From Xenopus tropicalis (taxonomy: Eukaryota > Chordata > Amphibia > Anura > Pipidae), in the NCBI RefSeq assembly GCF_000004195.4, contig NC_030677.2:102204829-102268828 (forward strand): a DNA stretch of 64,000 nucleotides. The letters are read 5' to 3'. How positions within the stretch are numbered: the stretch's first letter is position 1; every line of letters starts with the position of its first letter. Both the position numbers and the translations under genes were made by a program. The notes below the pieces were generated by a model that saw nothing but the letters and a program-made list of their open reading frames with translations, was not told where the DNA came from and did no database searches. Below, piece after piece: positions 33,066 to 46,203 of this stretch.

Positions 33066-33549
33066 AGACCTTATTTGTTAACTCTTTAAACATTACATTT
33101 TGTAGGACTCTTTGGGGAAAGTGGTCCAAGTTTACGGACTATTTAAAAGAGGAGTAGGTAGCACAATTGTTAGGGTGACTACTTTCTTCTTAACTTTTTC
33201 CTCATAGAATTACTTTGTACAGACTAGCCGTGTAAGGACATCCATGGTAGAAATAAATAGCACAACATGGTCACAGCCCACATTGATTCATTTGCCTTAT
33301 GTAGCATACTATACCCAGGACTTATCTTGAAGAAAGTATGGGAACCTAATCAATCTGAGGGACATAAAGAACAAAACAGAATTCTGCATGTTATGTAAAA
33401 AAGAGAACCCCTAAATAATTTTTTTCTGCTACAGAAAAATTCAGATATCAGAGTGGAAAGTTAGTAAGAATCCTGTGTTCCAGAAAACAGGTGTTGCTGG
33501 TTTTGATGACCATTATTCTACCTACCCCAAACTTTTTAGCTGGCATTAT

Positions 33550-33950
33550 GCATTTAGGGCCGAGGCAGACGGGGAGACTAGTCGGTGCGCAACTAATCTC
33601 CCCGAAATGCCATCCCACCGGCTAGAATGTAAATCGCCGATGGCATACACGGCGCCTCTCAAAGCAACTTCAGCGATTTCAGCAAATCGCCACTTCGCAT
33701 ATGCCATCACCGCATGACTAATCTCCCCGAAATGCCATCCCACCGGCTAGAATGTAAATTGCCGCTGGGATGGAATACATGGCGCCTCTCAAGGCAACTT
33801 CGGTGATTTCTGCAAATTGCGCTCTGCGTATGCCATGCCACCAGCGATTTACATTCTACCAGGTGGGATGGCATTTCGGGGAGATAAGTCACCCATGACA
33901 AGGGAGATTTGTTGCGGGCGACTAATCTCCCCTGTCACTGCCCTGCATTT
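33550..33950. mobile_element. MITE with GACTAATCTCCCC words, 6-bp flanking repeat
   Basis: The element spans 33556-33944. The left end AGGGCCGAGGCAGACGGGGA and the right end, inward, AGGGCAGTGACAGGGGAGAT are inverted. GCATTT flanks both sides. The interior repeats CTAATCTCCCCGAAATGCCA and CGGCTAGAATGTAAAT in direct and inverted form. Short frames in it are not genes. Confidence 0.75.
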
Positions 33951-35389
33951 GGAAACAGCTTAGGCTGTGTGATTTAATGAAAGGTCCAGGCCAATGTCTT
34001 GCTTTATGTGCACTTTTTGAAACCCACATAATTAATCAACATGTATTCTTAAAGAATTTGAAATGCCAACATCCTATTTGAATACCATTCATTAAATGCT
34101 TTGTCATTTCAACAGAATTAATGCACAACATGAGGGTATTTGTGTATACGATAAATCCCTATAGAAGTATGCATGAGGAGAAAAGGATTATAAAGAGCCA
34201 GAGAGTCTCAGATACATTCACATTTTTGAACCTTGAACAAAAAGGTAAGTTAGTAAATACATCTGAGCATGTCAGGAATCCTAGGTATGTGCTGTGTCAG
34301 TGGAAGGATCTTCCAGCCTGTACCTTCAAGCACAAAGTGTACTAATGACATTGATATATTTAAATGTCAGTCCCACTTATCTATTGCATATGTGTAAACT
34401 ATGAGGCTATAACAATCATACAGTATATTCTGTAGGGGTAGTGATACATAGAAATAACAGGGGGAAGGATTACTAGCTGCACCAAACTTGCTCTCCGTGG
34501 TGCTATCTGACATAAAAGGATGAAACCCACTCTTTAAAATTTGATCCAGCAACATGTAGAGATTTTTTTTCACTTACTTTTTACAAAATTTTACACCAGG
34601 TTAAAAATGGGGAAAACCATTATAGTATCCGTAAAATTGTGCATTGTAAAATTGGTAAAACTTATCCACAAAAATAAACTCACTGGACCCAGGGATAATA
34701 AATATCAAAAAGTCACAAGAAGAAATTGTAATTAAACACAATGAACATTGCAGAATAAACATCAAAAGAAGTAAGTGGACATCTAGATAATACCAAATAT
34801 AATACATGGACATCCTGATAAAACAGCACTGTCATTAGATTATAGAAAAAAATATCTCTTTTTATTTGTGATTAAAATGCTTATGAAAATGTTACCTCAG
34901 TGCCTAAAGAGAATATCTCTAGAGCTAAGGAGAGAAATTTAAGTTTGTGAGACTGCAGATTAAAAGTAAAACAACCGTTCATTTATATTGTAGTAACAAG
35001 ATGAAGAAAAACAGGAAGAGCAAGAAAAAAGCTATTCTAATCTGCTACACCAATTAGATGGTAGTTACACAATGGGTCTCATTAAAGAAACTACTACCTA
35101 TTATATACCTTCACCGCTATATTTGTATGTATATTTAATGTGGCTTGTTCAGATAATCTTAGTGATTACACCAAATTAAATTTCTATGAGCAAATATGAG
35201 TTGCAACATTGCCACAGGCACCCTAACTACCCAATAAAATGTGCAAAGATATTATGTTTGAATTATACGGGGCACAGTTTTATTGAAGTTACAAACAATC
35301 CAATCCATCAAGTAAAATAGCATAGAAACATAGTAACATCAAAATATTTTTTACACAATTTCAATAACAACAACATTGAACAGAATAAA
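33951..35389. other. no recognised element
   Basis: Strongly AT-rich; I see neither repeat ends nor coding sequence. Confidence 0.45.
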
Positions 35390-35679
35390 ATTGCATGGAT
35401 TCGCAGCGAATTTCCGCTTTTCGGCATTGCAAATTGTTTTGTGAAACTTCTGTGAAAATTCACAGAGGAAAAATTCGTCCCGCGTTTTAAAAAATTAGCT
35501 GTGGCAACAAAAAATATATGTGGGCGAAAAAAAATTGCAGCAGGCGACAAAAAAATTGCACGACAAATGCGTTTTGCAAATCTTTCGCCGTTTTGTAAAT
35601 TTTTCGCCGTTTCACAAATTTTCTTGCCATTTCGCGAATTTTACAGCGAAGCAAAACGGGACAGATTCGCTCATCACTA
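35390..35679. mobile_element. MITE, GTGATGAGCGAA family
   Basis: It begins near TTGCATGGATTCGCAGCGAA and ends GACAGATTCGCTCATCACTA; the outer left terminus is lost. It holds several TTTCGCCGTTT words. Confidence 0.75.
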
Positions 35680-36021
35680 TATAAAATTGGTAACCTTGCC
35701 ATATCACCATATCACCAGAGCCCTTTCATATCACCCTTCCCTTTCATAACCTGATGCAACATCATCTAGCCTCATCATCTAGCTCAGGGGATACACCGAC
35801 TACAGAGCATCCACTCTAACTTGGAGCCCGCTATCGAAATATCTTACCTAGACTTCATCCACAATCATTGTAATTCACCTTAAGGGTTGAACCACCCCAC
35901 CAAGATAGTATATACTATACACATGGGTAATAAAGTAGTTCTAGTTTAACATATATGGATATTGGAAGTTATTGAGAAATTTTCTCGTAAAGTATTTTTG
36001 ACAAGTGTTAACGAGTGACCT
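35680..36021. other. spacer
   Basis: Contains a CATATCACC triplication (35700-35740). No element recognised. Confidence 0.4.
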
Positions 36022-36519
36022 GTGACATTGCTAAGCATTGTTTATGACTGATAACATCCCTACGCACCATTTATAAGTGCTGAGCGATTTTTTTAGCCAG
36101 GCATGGATTCGCAACAAAATTTCATACTTTGCTATTGCCAAATTTTTACATGAAACTGCGGCAAAAATGTTGCAGAGACAAAAACAGTTGCAGCAAAAAA
36201 AACGCCCATTGACTTTAATGCATTTGGAGTGAGAAAAAAATGGGCATTGACTTTAATGCATTTGGAGTAAGTGACATTGCTAAGCATTGTTTATGACTGA
36301 TAACATCACTACGCACCATTTATAAGTGCTGAGCGATTTTTTTAGCCAGGCATGGATTCGCAACAAAATTTCATACTTTGCTATTGCCAAATTTTTACAT
36401 GAAACTGCGGCAAAAATGTTGCAGAGACAAAAAAAGTTGCAGCAAAAAAAACGCCCATTGACTTTAATGCATTTGGAGTGAGAAAAAAATGGGCATTGAC
36501 TTTAATGCATTTGGAGTAA
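36022..36519. repeat. 249-bp tandem duplication
   Basis: 36022-36270 and 36271-36519 are head-to-tail copies starting GTGACATTGCTAAGCATTGT with only a couple of differences. The unit includes flank plus the left part of the MITE. Confidence 0.93.
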
Positions 36520-36684
36520 GTATAAAAGGCGCATAGAAAATGTCGCCCGTGTAAAAATTGTAATGAGGAAAAAAAAGTTGCCTATGGACTTCAATGTGTT
36601 TCGCAAATTTCGCCATTTTGCAATTTTTTGAGTAGTTTTGCGAATTTCTTGGCAAAGCAAAACGGGACACATTCACTCATCACC
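36073..36684. mobile_element. MITE, GTGATGAGCGAA family, internally duplicated
   Basis: The left end TAAGTGCTGAGCGATTT occurs twice because of the 249-bp duplication. There is a single right end, GGGACACATTCACTCATCAC. A GACTTTAATGCATTTGGAGT motif is itself repeated in each unit. Confidence 0.75.
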
Positions 36685-37121
36685 AAAATGCAGTAAGGAT
36701 ATAAAATGTAAATACTGGTTGTTTCAATAAAAGAGAAAAAGCACCTCTTCATAGAAGCTCATAAAACATAAATACCTGGGTCTAGCAAATCAGCAAATAA
36801 GTTTCTGGTAATGCTGAATGGACCTCCCATCATTTTATGACACCAGTAATAACCACTCCATCAAATACTTAGTTTTTGTGGGACTGGGGGTAAAGGGCAG
36901 TTTTGTAAAGTTGAAAGAATGTGATTTGGGGCACACCTCTATAATGTTTCAGTTACCCTTGTTCCTAAAATACATGGGATTGCAAAAGGCTCGATGAAAG
37001 GTATCACCACCTGGTTACAAAGGGGTATGAGGGACACTGCTCATTTGTTATTCATACAATAATACCATGATACCAGGAAACTATCATAGTCTGTCTCTGT
37101 TTGCAGGGAAGAGTTCTCACC
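36685..37121. other. no recognised element
   Basis: Unassigned spacer. Confidence 0.4.
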
Positions 37122-37185
37122 CCTCTTAAGCTTATGTGGAACCTCTCCCTTGCCTTGTGGAGAGGTTACACGTAAGCTTAAGAGG
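37122..37185. repeat. 27-bp inverted repeat
   Basis: Arms 37122-37148 and 37159-37185 (left starts CCTCTTAAGCTTATGTGGAA) pair with two mismatches around a 10-base loop. Confidence 0.9.
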
Positions 37186-38357
37186 AGTGGAATCTGATTC
37201 TTTCCAAAGAATCAGTCCATTTCCCAATATGGAAAGCAGAGGAACTTCACATTCCAGAATCTGTGATTTCACAATGGAACAAGGCAAGGGAGAAGTTTCA
37301 TTACACTGTGAATTTAAGGGATTGTTAGGGTAATGGTTTATCTGACTGTCATGGTTTTCTTTTAATCTGTGGAATCAGGTATGTCTATGTACATGTGTAT
37401 GTATTTTCGGAAGCAAATATTCGTTGTCAGGTAGAAAGTTATCATGCCCTAATGTCAAATATCATTAGTTGTATTCATAGTATTCATTTATACATTAGTC
37501 AAACCATTTTGAGGCTTTTGTTAGCCAAGTGTAATAAAATTCAGCCTACCAGCACTACATCAGTAATTAAGCTAATTACATTAGTAATTTTAGCTTGCAC
37601 ATTCAATTGCCAATGCACTGTAATCAGACATCAGAAGAGCTGACTTAAGTGTTTGGCAAGAAAGACAAAGTTAATGTCTTCAGCAAAGACTGCATAAACA
37701 AAGAGGTGAAAACTGTCTATTTTCATTAGAGAATGCTCTTCCAATACGTGGGTGTCCTGGAAAACAGCAACATCATTAGCAACACTGCATGAACATAAAG
37801 TATAACTGAAAAAGTTATTCTCAAAGATTGCCTTAAATGTGCCCCATGTGAAATTCAAATTCACAATTCAATAATTGTGTAACAAAGAATATTACATATT
37901 AAATGATTGAAATTCTTATTTGTGCATTTTTTTTCCAGTAACAACTTTTATTACATTGCCCCAAAAGGTTATTAATCTATTAAAGAAAATTTTGGCTTTT
38001 TAAAACCTTAGCCTAGCCACTGTTTGACCCAAAATGTACTGTAACAAAATGAAGGCCAATTAAATGCTCTCTTTTAAACATTTTAGTGTAGGATGAATAA
38101 TGACAAATTATTTAAATATAGGTTGTACAACAATAGTCACATTCGACACTTTGTCCTTCAAAAAGATAAGAAATGAAGAAAATAGAATACTTACAGAGAA
38201 ACAAAATAAGTAATTTAAATAGAGAAAAACAAAACAAAAACAAATTAACTAACTTTTCCCAGTGGATAAACTATGAAAAGGAAAGAAAAGTTTCCTAGAG
38301 AGCAAAATCAAGGATAGTTTTGCTTATAAATTCGTGAATTATTGAAAAAAAAAAAAT
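37186..38357. other. no recognised element
   Basis: Just right of the hairpin lies a small GATTCTTTCCAAAGAATC palindrome (37198-37215). The rest is AT-rich without coding signs. Confidence 0.45.
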
Positions 38358-38948
38358 CTATATATGCAGCATTTTATAAATCTGATCCTTATTTCTTGTA
38401 TCTATAGCATTAAAGAAAAATGACCATGTATTTTTAAAAGGAATCCTGGATTTAGGTTCACTTGTTTTTACTTTGATGGCCTCTTGCCAGCTAAGCTGAT
38501 TAAGATAAGAAATAATTTCTGTTATAGGAGGGGTTTCCTCTTTTAACCAATAATAAAATAATGCTTTTTTAGAGGCAGCCAAAAACAAAAATAATAATTT
38601 ATCAATTTTTTGTGCTAAGGAGACTGGTAAAATGCTTGATAACACCTCCTCTTTTTTAATGTGTAATAGAGCGAAACTAGGAGATAACTTTATATTTAAA
38701 TTCAACCTGTGGTTCAAGAATCTTTCCACCATGTTCCAGAAGTTACCAATCTTCGGACAAGACCATAGGTAGTGGAATAAATGAACACCAGTTTCCTTAC
38801 ATTTGGGGCAAAAAGAGTTTGTTTTAAAGCACTTATTACGAACAAAAAGTTTTCCATATCCTAAATGGACAAGTTTGAATTGCTGAATCCTCCAGCTTTC
38901 TGCAAAAATCAGATTGTTGAATTCATTTATAGACTTAACCAATATCAA
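38358..38948 (-). mobile_element. L1/Tx1-like LINE, ORF2 C-terminal domain
   Basis: A 196-codon frame contains the Cys-rich box of L1-group ORF2 C-termini: C47-x2-C50-x8-H59-x4-C64 followed by PKIGNFW, as in CP.C....G...H..W.CP....FW. Downstream residues (LFLAASKKALFYYWL, about 123-137) match the helix that follows the box in frog L1/Tx1 elements. The frame runs to a normal stop, but everything N-terminal (endonuclease, RT) is absent. The run of A near 38345 is on the wrong strand to be its tail. The intact frame suggests moderate age. L1 versus Tx1 is undecided. Confidence 0.75.
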
Positions 38949-40154
38949 TTAAATGCTGATATGAAGGAAAATAAGGCGCAGGTTACTCCACTATAATTGT
39001 AGTCACTTCATTTGACATTCTGTTTTAGTCTTTGTCCTTTTAAAAATGAAAACAAACAATATTAACACGCATTATTTGGCAAATATGTGCATTCCAAACT
39101 GCTGGGACTGTATAGATCTGTTTACATCACAAATATCATCTTTCATATTTGAAAGGAGAACAAGATGTGATAATCCTTAACAGTACATCTCTTGCCCATC
39201 GTTAAGAAAAAATGTCATTATTACCTGCTAATTTTCCATCAAGATGACATGTTAAAAAATCTCAAGTCTTTGTATTGTCTAAATTACAGTAGCAGTTACA
39301 AAACAAACAGGTCCACCCTGTCTTCACACACAGTTTTGTGACAAAAACCAAGATACAGACAACTGTATCCTATGTCGCAGTGTGGGAGGGATACATTTTT
39401 GTGATTTTTTTTTTTGGTTAGTTGTTCTAAGCCACAATGCACAAGATTTTGAAAATATGATGCAGTTTAAGCTCTTTGCAAGTTCTTTACAACAGGTGTC
39501 ATTCCACTATTTGTGGACAAATGCTCTTTCTGGAAATTCCTGAAAATATTTCATTTGCCATTGTGTGTTTGAAAATCTTACCCTGCCACTGGGTAGTATG
39601 AGCATGATATTATATATAAAGATCAATTCAGATAAACACAATAAAGGTGATTTATAAAGTAACACTTCCCCCACCAAGAGAGGACAGTTCACTGAGAGGG
39701 AGCGAGAGAGAGAAAGAGAGAATCTAACTTAATGTTTCCTTCTTACACAGAGAATCTATAAAATAATCTTAGAGCTGGTAAAGAGGTTCCCCCATAATTT
39801 GAGTAAAAAATGGTGTTCCCTTGGATCAGACAGACTCCAAAATAAAAATAGTTTGCCTTCCCAGATCTTAAAAAGAGTATTCAAATGTCACTTCTACAGT
39901 GTATCATTCTTAGAAGCCCCACATTTTAAGTAATACAGTGATACGTGCAATATTCTTTGGTGGTGTTCTGGCTTCAGATTCTGGATAAGTCTTTTCCAAA
40001 ATGTACTGCATATTATACTTATTCAGTGCCACAAGCTGTGCAAATATAAAAAAATACTATTTTATTGATATCCTGTTGACTGGGCAAACCTCATAAAAAT
40101 ACACAAAGTGGGGCATGTTTACCAAAAAGTAAGATTACAGTTTGCTACAGCACT
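38949..40154. other. no recognised element
   Basis: Contains a GAGAGAGAAAGAGAG tract (39700-39720). No gene or repeat ends recognised. Confidence 0.45.
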
Positions 40155-40690
40155 TTGATAAATACACTAAATCCCACAGAAATGAACATAGAGAGGAGGA
40201 TTTTACCTTTGAGGATAACTAAGTATAAATATATAATGGGATCATATAATAACCTCTCTAATGTTTTATTTACCAGTAGGTCCTTCCAACGGACACGAGG
40301 GCACCCACTCCGTTTAGAAGAAGGGAGGTTCCGTTTAAATATTCGGAAAGGATTTTTTACAGTGAGAGCTGTGAGGTTGTGGAATTCCCTCCCCGAATCA
40401 GTTGTACTGGCTGATAAATTTTATAGCTTTAAGAAGGGGTTGGATGGCTTTTTAGCAAGTGAGGGAATACTGGGAGATAGCTCTTAGTACAAGTTGATCC
40501 AGGGACTGGTCCGATTGCCATCTTGGAGTCAGGAAGGATTTTTTTCCCCTCTGCAGCAAATTAGAGAGGCTTCAGATGGGTTTTTTTGCCTTCCTCTGGA
40601 TCAACTAGCAGTTAGGCAGGTTATATATAGGCATTATGGTTGAGCGTGATGGACGTATGTCTTTTTTCAACCTAACTTACTATGTAAATA
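40155..40690 (+). mobile_element. CR1-like LINE, ORF2 extreme C-terminus and 3' UTR
   Basis: The frame ending at 40487 reads TRGHPLRLEEGRFRLNIR, then FFTVRAVRLWNSLPESVV and FKKGLDGFL. This is the typical C-terminal end of the same family as the fragment at 29491-29870. The 3' UTR follows directly, with GGACTGGTCCGATTGCCATC and the family tail GGACGTATGTCTTTTTTCAA (40651-40670) then CCTAACTTACTATG. The first 40 codons, with a different composition, may not belong to the LINE. The protein 5' part is missing. Confidence 0.82.
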
Positions 40691-40729
40691 TTGGGAGTTT
40701 TAGTGTATAAGTAGGTCTGTTTATGTATG

Positions 40730-40815
40730 TAATACATGTGCAATGGAGTTCATTTAGAGGGGCTGAACTTGATGAACTTTTGTCTTTTTTCAACCCAATT
40801 TAACTGCAAAACTAT
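40730..40815 (+). mobile_element. second CR1-like 3' tail
   Basis: GGGGCTGAACTTGATGAACT, then TTTGTCTTTTTTCAACCCAA: a variant of the tail just upstream, left by a separate, severely truncated insertion. Confidence 0.6.
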
Positions 40816-40940
40816 AAACTAAAAATTTTGACGAGGCAGATTTCACTCTTTGGTAAATGTGCCCCATCCTTTCGATGTTTTCACATGGTCTCGTTAGTCA
40901 ACAGGATATCAAGAAATAAACCTGATACAGCACTATTTTA

Positions 40941-41180
40941 TAGTAATGAGCAAATCTGTCCCGTTTTGCTGAAAAAAATTGTAAAATGGCAAAAAGTCAC
41001 AAAAAACATTAAAGTCAATTGACATTTTTTGTGGCTACCATGTGACTTTTTTTTTTTTTTTTTTAATGCTTGACTATTTTTCCAGCTATTGAGTCTATGC
41101 ATGTTTTCTCGTGGTAAAATCTCTTGAAAAATTTTGCTTATATTGGAAGATTTGCAGACATTGAAGCCAGATTTTTTTCT
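40941..41180. mobile_element. MITE, GTGATGAGCGAA family, left end only
   Basis: It starts TAGTAATGAGCAAATCTGTC and loses family resemblance after a T-rich run (41048-41064). Confidence 0.6.
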
Positions 41181-44129
41181 TTGTTCTTTAAACACCACAA
41201 AATTTGACCAGAATGGTAAAGTTTTTTAAAATCTTTATATGTTTGAAAGGTTATTAAGGTATTTGAAAGGTTATTAAACTAGGCAATACATAGTAAAAAA
41301 AAAAGTTAAGAAGATATTGATATTAATATATTGATTAAAACTAATTTATCAGTTTTGCACAACTTTTGATAACGTTGTGACTGACTGAAAGCATGGTAGT
41401 ATAAAAATAGTAGTATAGGATATAAAGAAATTGATGTAATTGTGTTATTGGAGCCCAGCCCCGATGATTAAAAATGTATACACTAATGAATTAAATACAC
41501 AAATGAAGGACAATGGTACTCCCACACCGCAACCAAATACTTCACTGTGAAGCTAAGCAGTGACTGCTGAATTTTGTTGACTAGCGCTTCATATAATTGC
41601 ACAAGGTGGAGTTTTCAAAGATTATAACAAAACCAGTTTGCAAAAAAATTTGTTCAAGAATAGTGTTAAGCTCTAGCAAATTATTAAAAAAAAAACAAAG
41701 TTAAAATTCTTGTGTTAAGAATGTTTGACGTGTGTACATTACTTAGGAAGCAACGCATGAGTGCCATTTAAAGCTCATACTATGCTAAACACGAACACAA
41801 CTCTCCTCTTTGCACTTGACCGGACACTGAGGTATGAGAAAGTGAAGGTGAAGTCTAATATAGAAGGAGAATACATTTAAATGTAAAAAGTGACCTATAA
41901 TATTATTGTCACTTATGTTCTTGCAGTTTTTAATATCTAAAGGCAAGATCTCAAACTAAATTCAAACAGATGAAAAATTTTGTTGATCTAGACGTTTTAT
42001 TGTACTGATACTTTTTGAGACCCTGTTCACTAAAATGTGTGTTGCATGCTAACGCAAGACAGAAAATTCAGTTTAATAATTGGAGGCAAGATTGTGTTAT
42101 AAACCATCATAAAATCATGTGATCAGACATTTTAATCCAGAGATATGCTAGATATATTAGGCTACAGCACTTTCCATTAAATGGCACAATAGCACATTGA
42201 GGGTAGGGTATCAAAAAGAACTTTCCTGGCAAGGGGACTCCTCAATTGACCTTTTGCCTTGAGCCATCCCAATTAACCCCCTTGTTGCATACTTTAATGA
42301 AACACCAGGAGATATAAATGGGGGAAAATGACAACATCATTTATTCACATTTTAGCAAAAAAAATAAAGTAATAGTCTAAAGCCAGAATTCCAGAAGAGA
42401 TCACTACTATGCTCTGCCATTCCTCCTGAAGACTTGATAATCTTCCATGGTTGCCATTTGAGATCAGCACTATGTTATTAGAACCACCACTGAGTATTAG
42501 GTTGCCTGTACCTAGAGAGGATGACCCCAAACTCTTCTACCAGCAGGAGCTGCATCACCAACCATGAGAGAAGTTCAGCAGCCCTGCTGTCGGTCCTGAA
42601 TCTGCAGTGTCTCAATGATAGTAAATCCAAGCATGCTGTCACCTACCACAAGCAGTAGTAGCATCTGTATCTATCAATCCACTGTGCAGTCACAGGAAAG
42701 AGCCTCCTTTTTACCTCTGCTAAAACTACCTGTGCAGTACTCTGGCAAGATCCTATTGCGAAGGCTTTCAGTTGGGCTTGTCCCCACCATATCTTTATAA
42801 TTATTGCTTATTAGATAATAAAACATGGAAAATAAATTAAAAACATAAATAGCCATATAATACACAAAAACATTTCCATCTTACTATACCACAAGATGGA
42901 ATAATGCCCATTAGCCTTATGATCAAATGTTTTAAACATTATATGTATACAAATGTAACCGCCTGCAAAGCCAGCCACCCTCCTGTTGATGTACTGTATA
43001 TTGGCTGGGCAAGTTAAAGCAAGGCAAACTTACCACTAAAACCGTTCACTGCTAGAGAAATGGAAGAGCGCAAAAACTAAAGCAACTAGAACATTCCATT
43101 GACCAGGAGACTTGACCTAGGAAATTGCAGCATTACCTTGCTACAAACTAACATTTACTCTGCCCATGTGGTAAACTAGTATGCTTACAGACTCTCAAAG
43201 ACAATATGACTCCATCCTGGATACTAAACTTACATTTTGTCTAATAATGAAGTGCAGGTCAACCTACCCAACTGCTTTGGAGACCCTCAACTGAACATGC
43301 CCATCTCAGAGGGTCACTCAACAAGCTTGCCATGTTGATTCTGCATTAACTGATGGTTCCTGAGAATTTCTCAGAATGTAGCCATTGGCAGTAGATTCAA
43401 ATAGTTAAGATCTTGTTGCACTTTTAACTTGCCAAACTTTTTGTAATACAGATTAATTGATGTTCAAATATCAGACTGATGCCAAAAGTTATGCAATAGC
43501 TGTGTGTTCCATGTGGTAAAACTGGTTATAGAAATAATCTTTTATCTTCAGGGCTGTAACAAAAACCTATAATCTATATTGAAAAATATCCATTACACAT
43601 GAAACAGTAGCAAAACCGGTTAACAAGCTTGAACTGTCAACTTGTCAAAAATGAATATATACTGTAGGCTTTAACCAGAGAAGAAGCAGACCTAGCAGCT
43701 ACTGGGGAGCCCAGTGGGGTTCCACTTTCAGTTTGTGTGTATAAAGCAGTTGATTTCTGCCAAGATATGCATCACTTCAAGCTGATGTAGTGGTGCCCAG
43801 TAATGTCCACACATAAATATAGAAACATTTAATAAAAAAAATCGATCTGTCATATACATTTAATTACACTTTAAAAAAACTTGTTTCTGCTTGGTTAGAA
43901 ATCAAGATATTGTTTCAATAATAATAAATACGCCTAATGATGCAGCAGGTGTAGGTCCACTTGAGACACTTTAAGAAGGGATTGCACGAAAACAATTCTG
44001 CAAAATTTGGCCCAATAGTGAACTGAATTTAAATTTGCATATACAAATACATGAAACATTTTCAAAAATTGTTACATGTGGCAGAAAAAATGGCATTCTC
44101 AGCTGTCTGATACTTTAAAATTACAGGAA
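41181..44129. other. 2.9 kb with no recognised element
   Basis: The longest featureless stretch of the window. It is AT-rich and I see no repeat ends, tails or long frames, so it could be older unique sequence. Confidence 0.45.
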
Positions 44130-44345
44130 TCTTAGAAGCAGATTTACTAGAACTCTAACAGTTTTAACTTTTTTTTTTATTTTAAAATTTGAATAAACTC
44201 GCTTCCACGAATCTGAAATAAAAAAGCATATGTGTTAAAAGTCGCAGAAACGTTGCAAAGAATCCAAATTTTTGAACTTGTTGCATGAAAACGGCGACTT
44301 TTGCGAATTGTCACACAAAAGACCAGCATCAAAAATCCTAAACCT
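44130..44345. mobile_element. diverged CTGATTTACT-family MITE
   Basis: GCAGATTTACTAGAACTCTA at the left and AAAACGGCGACTTTTGCGAA inside recall the elements at 4437 and 15105. The right end is not recognisable. Confidence 0.4.
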
Positions 44346-44351
44346 CTAAAG

Positions 44352-44530
44352 TAGTGATGAGCGAATCTGTCCATTTACGCATTTGTCGTGCAACTTTTTT
44401 GTTGCCCGCATTTTCTTTTGCTGCCTGCGGCTTTTGATGCCCAATTTGACGCAACCATGCCCATTTTGACATGACCACAACTTTTTTGATGCGTGGTGAA
44501 TTTTTCCGCAGCAAAATTTTTTAACTTTTA
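44352..44530. mobile_element. MITE, GTGATGAGCGAA family, left part
   Basis: It starts TAGTGATGAGCGAATCTGTC and keeps the family's GCAACTTTTTTGTTGCCCGC interior. The right end is decayed. Confidence 0.7.
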
Positions 44531-45800
44531 GGCACCAGGGATTTTGGATATCAATTTAAGCTTGCATTTATACCTTCTGTTGAGTCTTGCAAAAATTATA
44601 ATGACTTCATCATTGTGAAACTACACCTTTCTACCATGTGAAGTAAAAATAAAGATATGATACCAGATAGGATACCAGTTCAAAACAGAACTAGATTTGT
44701 TGTCAAACGTACTCCACAGGGTTAATACACACAAATGGGGTAGTACTAAATAGATAATTTTATATACAGTCATAGGTAGAGCAGGGTTCTGTGACACCAA
44801 TGTGGAGACAGCTTGGTAGGTTTAAGGTGCTCCTTTAGGGCAAAACTTACTGGTCCTCGTTGGCACCGGGCTTCCCAGACATGTCCACCTGGCTCAGCAG
44901 ACAGATGGGCAAAGATGAAGTGCCTCCTCTTTTCAATAACTAAATTAAAGAGTGACATGATCACTAAACTTACTAATAATTAAAAAAAAATGTATTTAAG
45001 AGCTAGAAGTCCAGTAAATTTTTTTTGAAAAGGTTATTTAAAAATAAGAGTTCCTCTCTACATTATTAATATTGTCTTTAACGGCTATTCTCTTATTTAC
45101 TTATCTCAAGCGCCTAGGTGATACTTGGCAGTATTCCATCATAAATCTTGTCTGCTCATGCCAGATATGTCACTTTATACAAGAGGTCTTGCTTTGGGCC
45201 AAATTACTGAGTCATGTTGAGCCTATGTTCTTGCACCTGCAGCAGTACTGTACACCGTGTAAAAGTGCTGAAAAAAAAAGTTTGATGACTAAAAAAGTTT
45301 TTAAAAATAGCTTAAGAAAGAATTTGTTTTCAAGCTTGTGCTATATTAATGTTTATTAATGCATTCATTGAAATGTAGGGATTTTTTGGTGTGGCACATT
45401 AAGGCTCTGTATCTTTTGGGAGTGAAAGTTGCATCAAGATGTCACATTAAGTTCACATTGATTTATTTTAATGTAGCCCCAATATACTCACAGAGATTAT
45501 ATATCATTCAAATTGTTCCCTGTACCAGGGGTCCCTATCACAGCTGCACACCTTTATAAAAAATTATTTTTTTCATCATTATTTCGGCTCAGGATATCCT
45601 CACCTGAAGAACAACATTTCTAGAATGGTGTTTATATATCCCTCATCTTATTAATTATGTGACTAATGTCTACTAGCTTGGTGTATATGCTTCCAACATT
45701 ATATGCAACATTTCCCATTACTTCAACCACTGATAATGTTAAATGGTTAGCAAAGGCAGCAATGCTAACCACTAAACCAGCAGCAGTTTTTGCTGAGCAG
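44531..45800. other. mostly unassigned
   Basis: The word GCTCAGGATATCCTCACCTG (45587-45606) recurs inverted and diverged near 49835-49860, so it is probably a dispersed repeat. A possible exon-like segment at 44851-44882 is treated under findings. Confidence 0.4.
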
Positions 45801-46203
45801 TAGGGATGAGCCAATCAAAACAGTGCACAATTTGTGAAATGCATTAAAGTCAAGAGGCTTTTTTATGCATAACAATTTTTATGTGTGACTTTTTTCTTAC
45901 TCCAAATGCATTAAAGTCAGTGGGTGTTTTTTCTTACTCCAAATGCATTAAAGTCAATTTGTGTTTTTTTCTCATTCCAAATGTATTAAAGTCAATGGGT
46001 AGATTTTTTTTTGCAGCAACTTTTTTGTCTCTGCAACATTTTTATTGGCAACCTTTTTAAATCTGCGACTTTTTTGTCTCAGCAACTCTTTTGCCTTGGC
46101 AACTCTATTGTCTTGGCAATTTTTTTTTTTTTTTTTGCTGGGGTGACAAAATGCTTAATTTCTCTGTGAATCCATGCCTGCCCAAAAAATGCACTCATCA
46201 CTA
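45801..46203. mobile_element. MITE, GTGATGAGCGAA family, expanded
   Basis: It starts TAGGGATGAGCCAATC and ends TGCACTCATCACTA. The interior has about three copies of TCCAAATGCATTAAAGTCA and a T17 run. Confidence 0.75.

Noticed and set aside
38345..38356. Poly(A) tail of the L1-like fragment
   Set aside because: The run is A on the plus strand, but the element is on the minus strand, so a tail there would appear as T.
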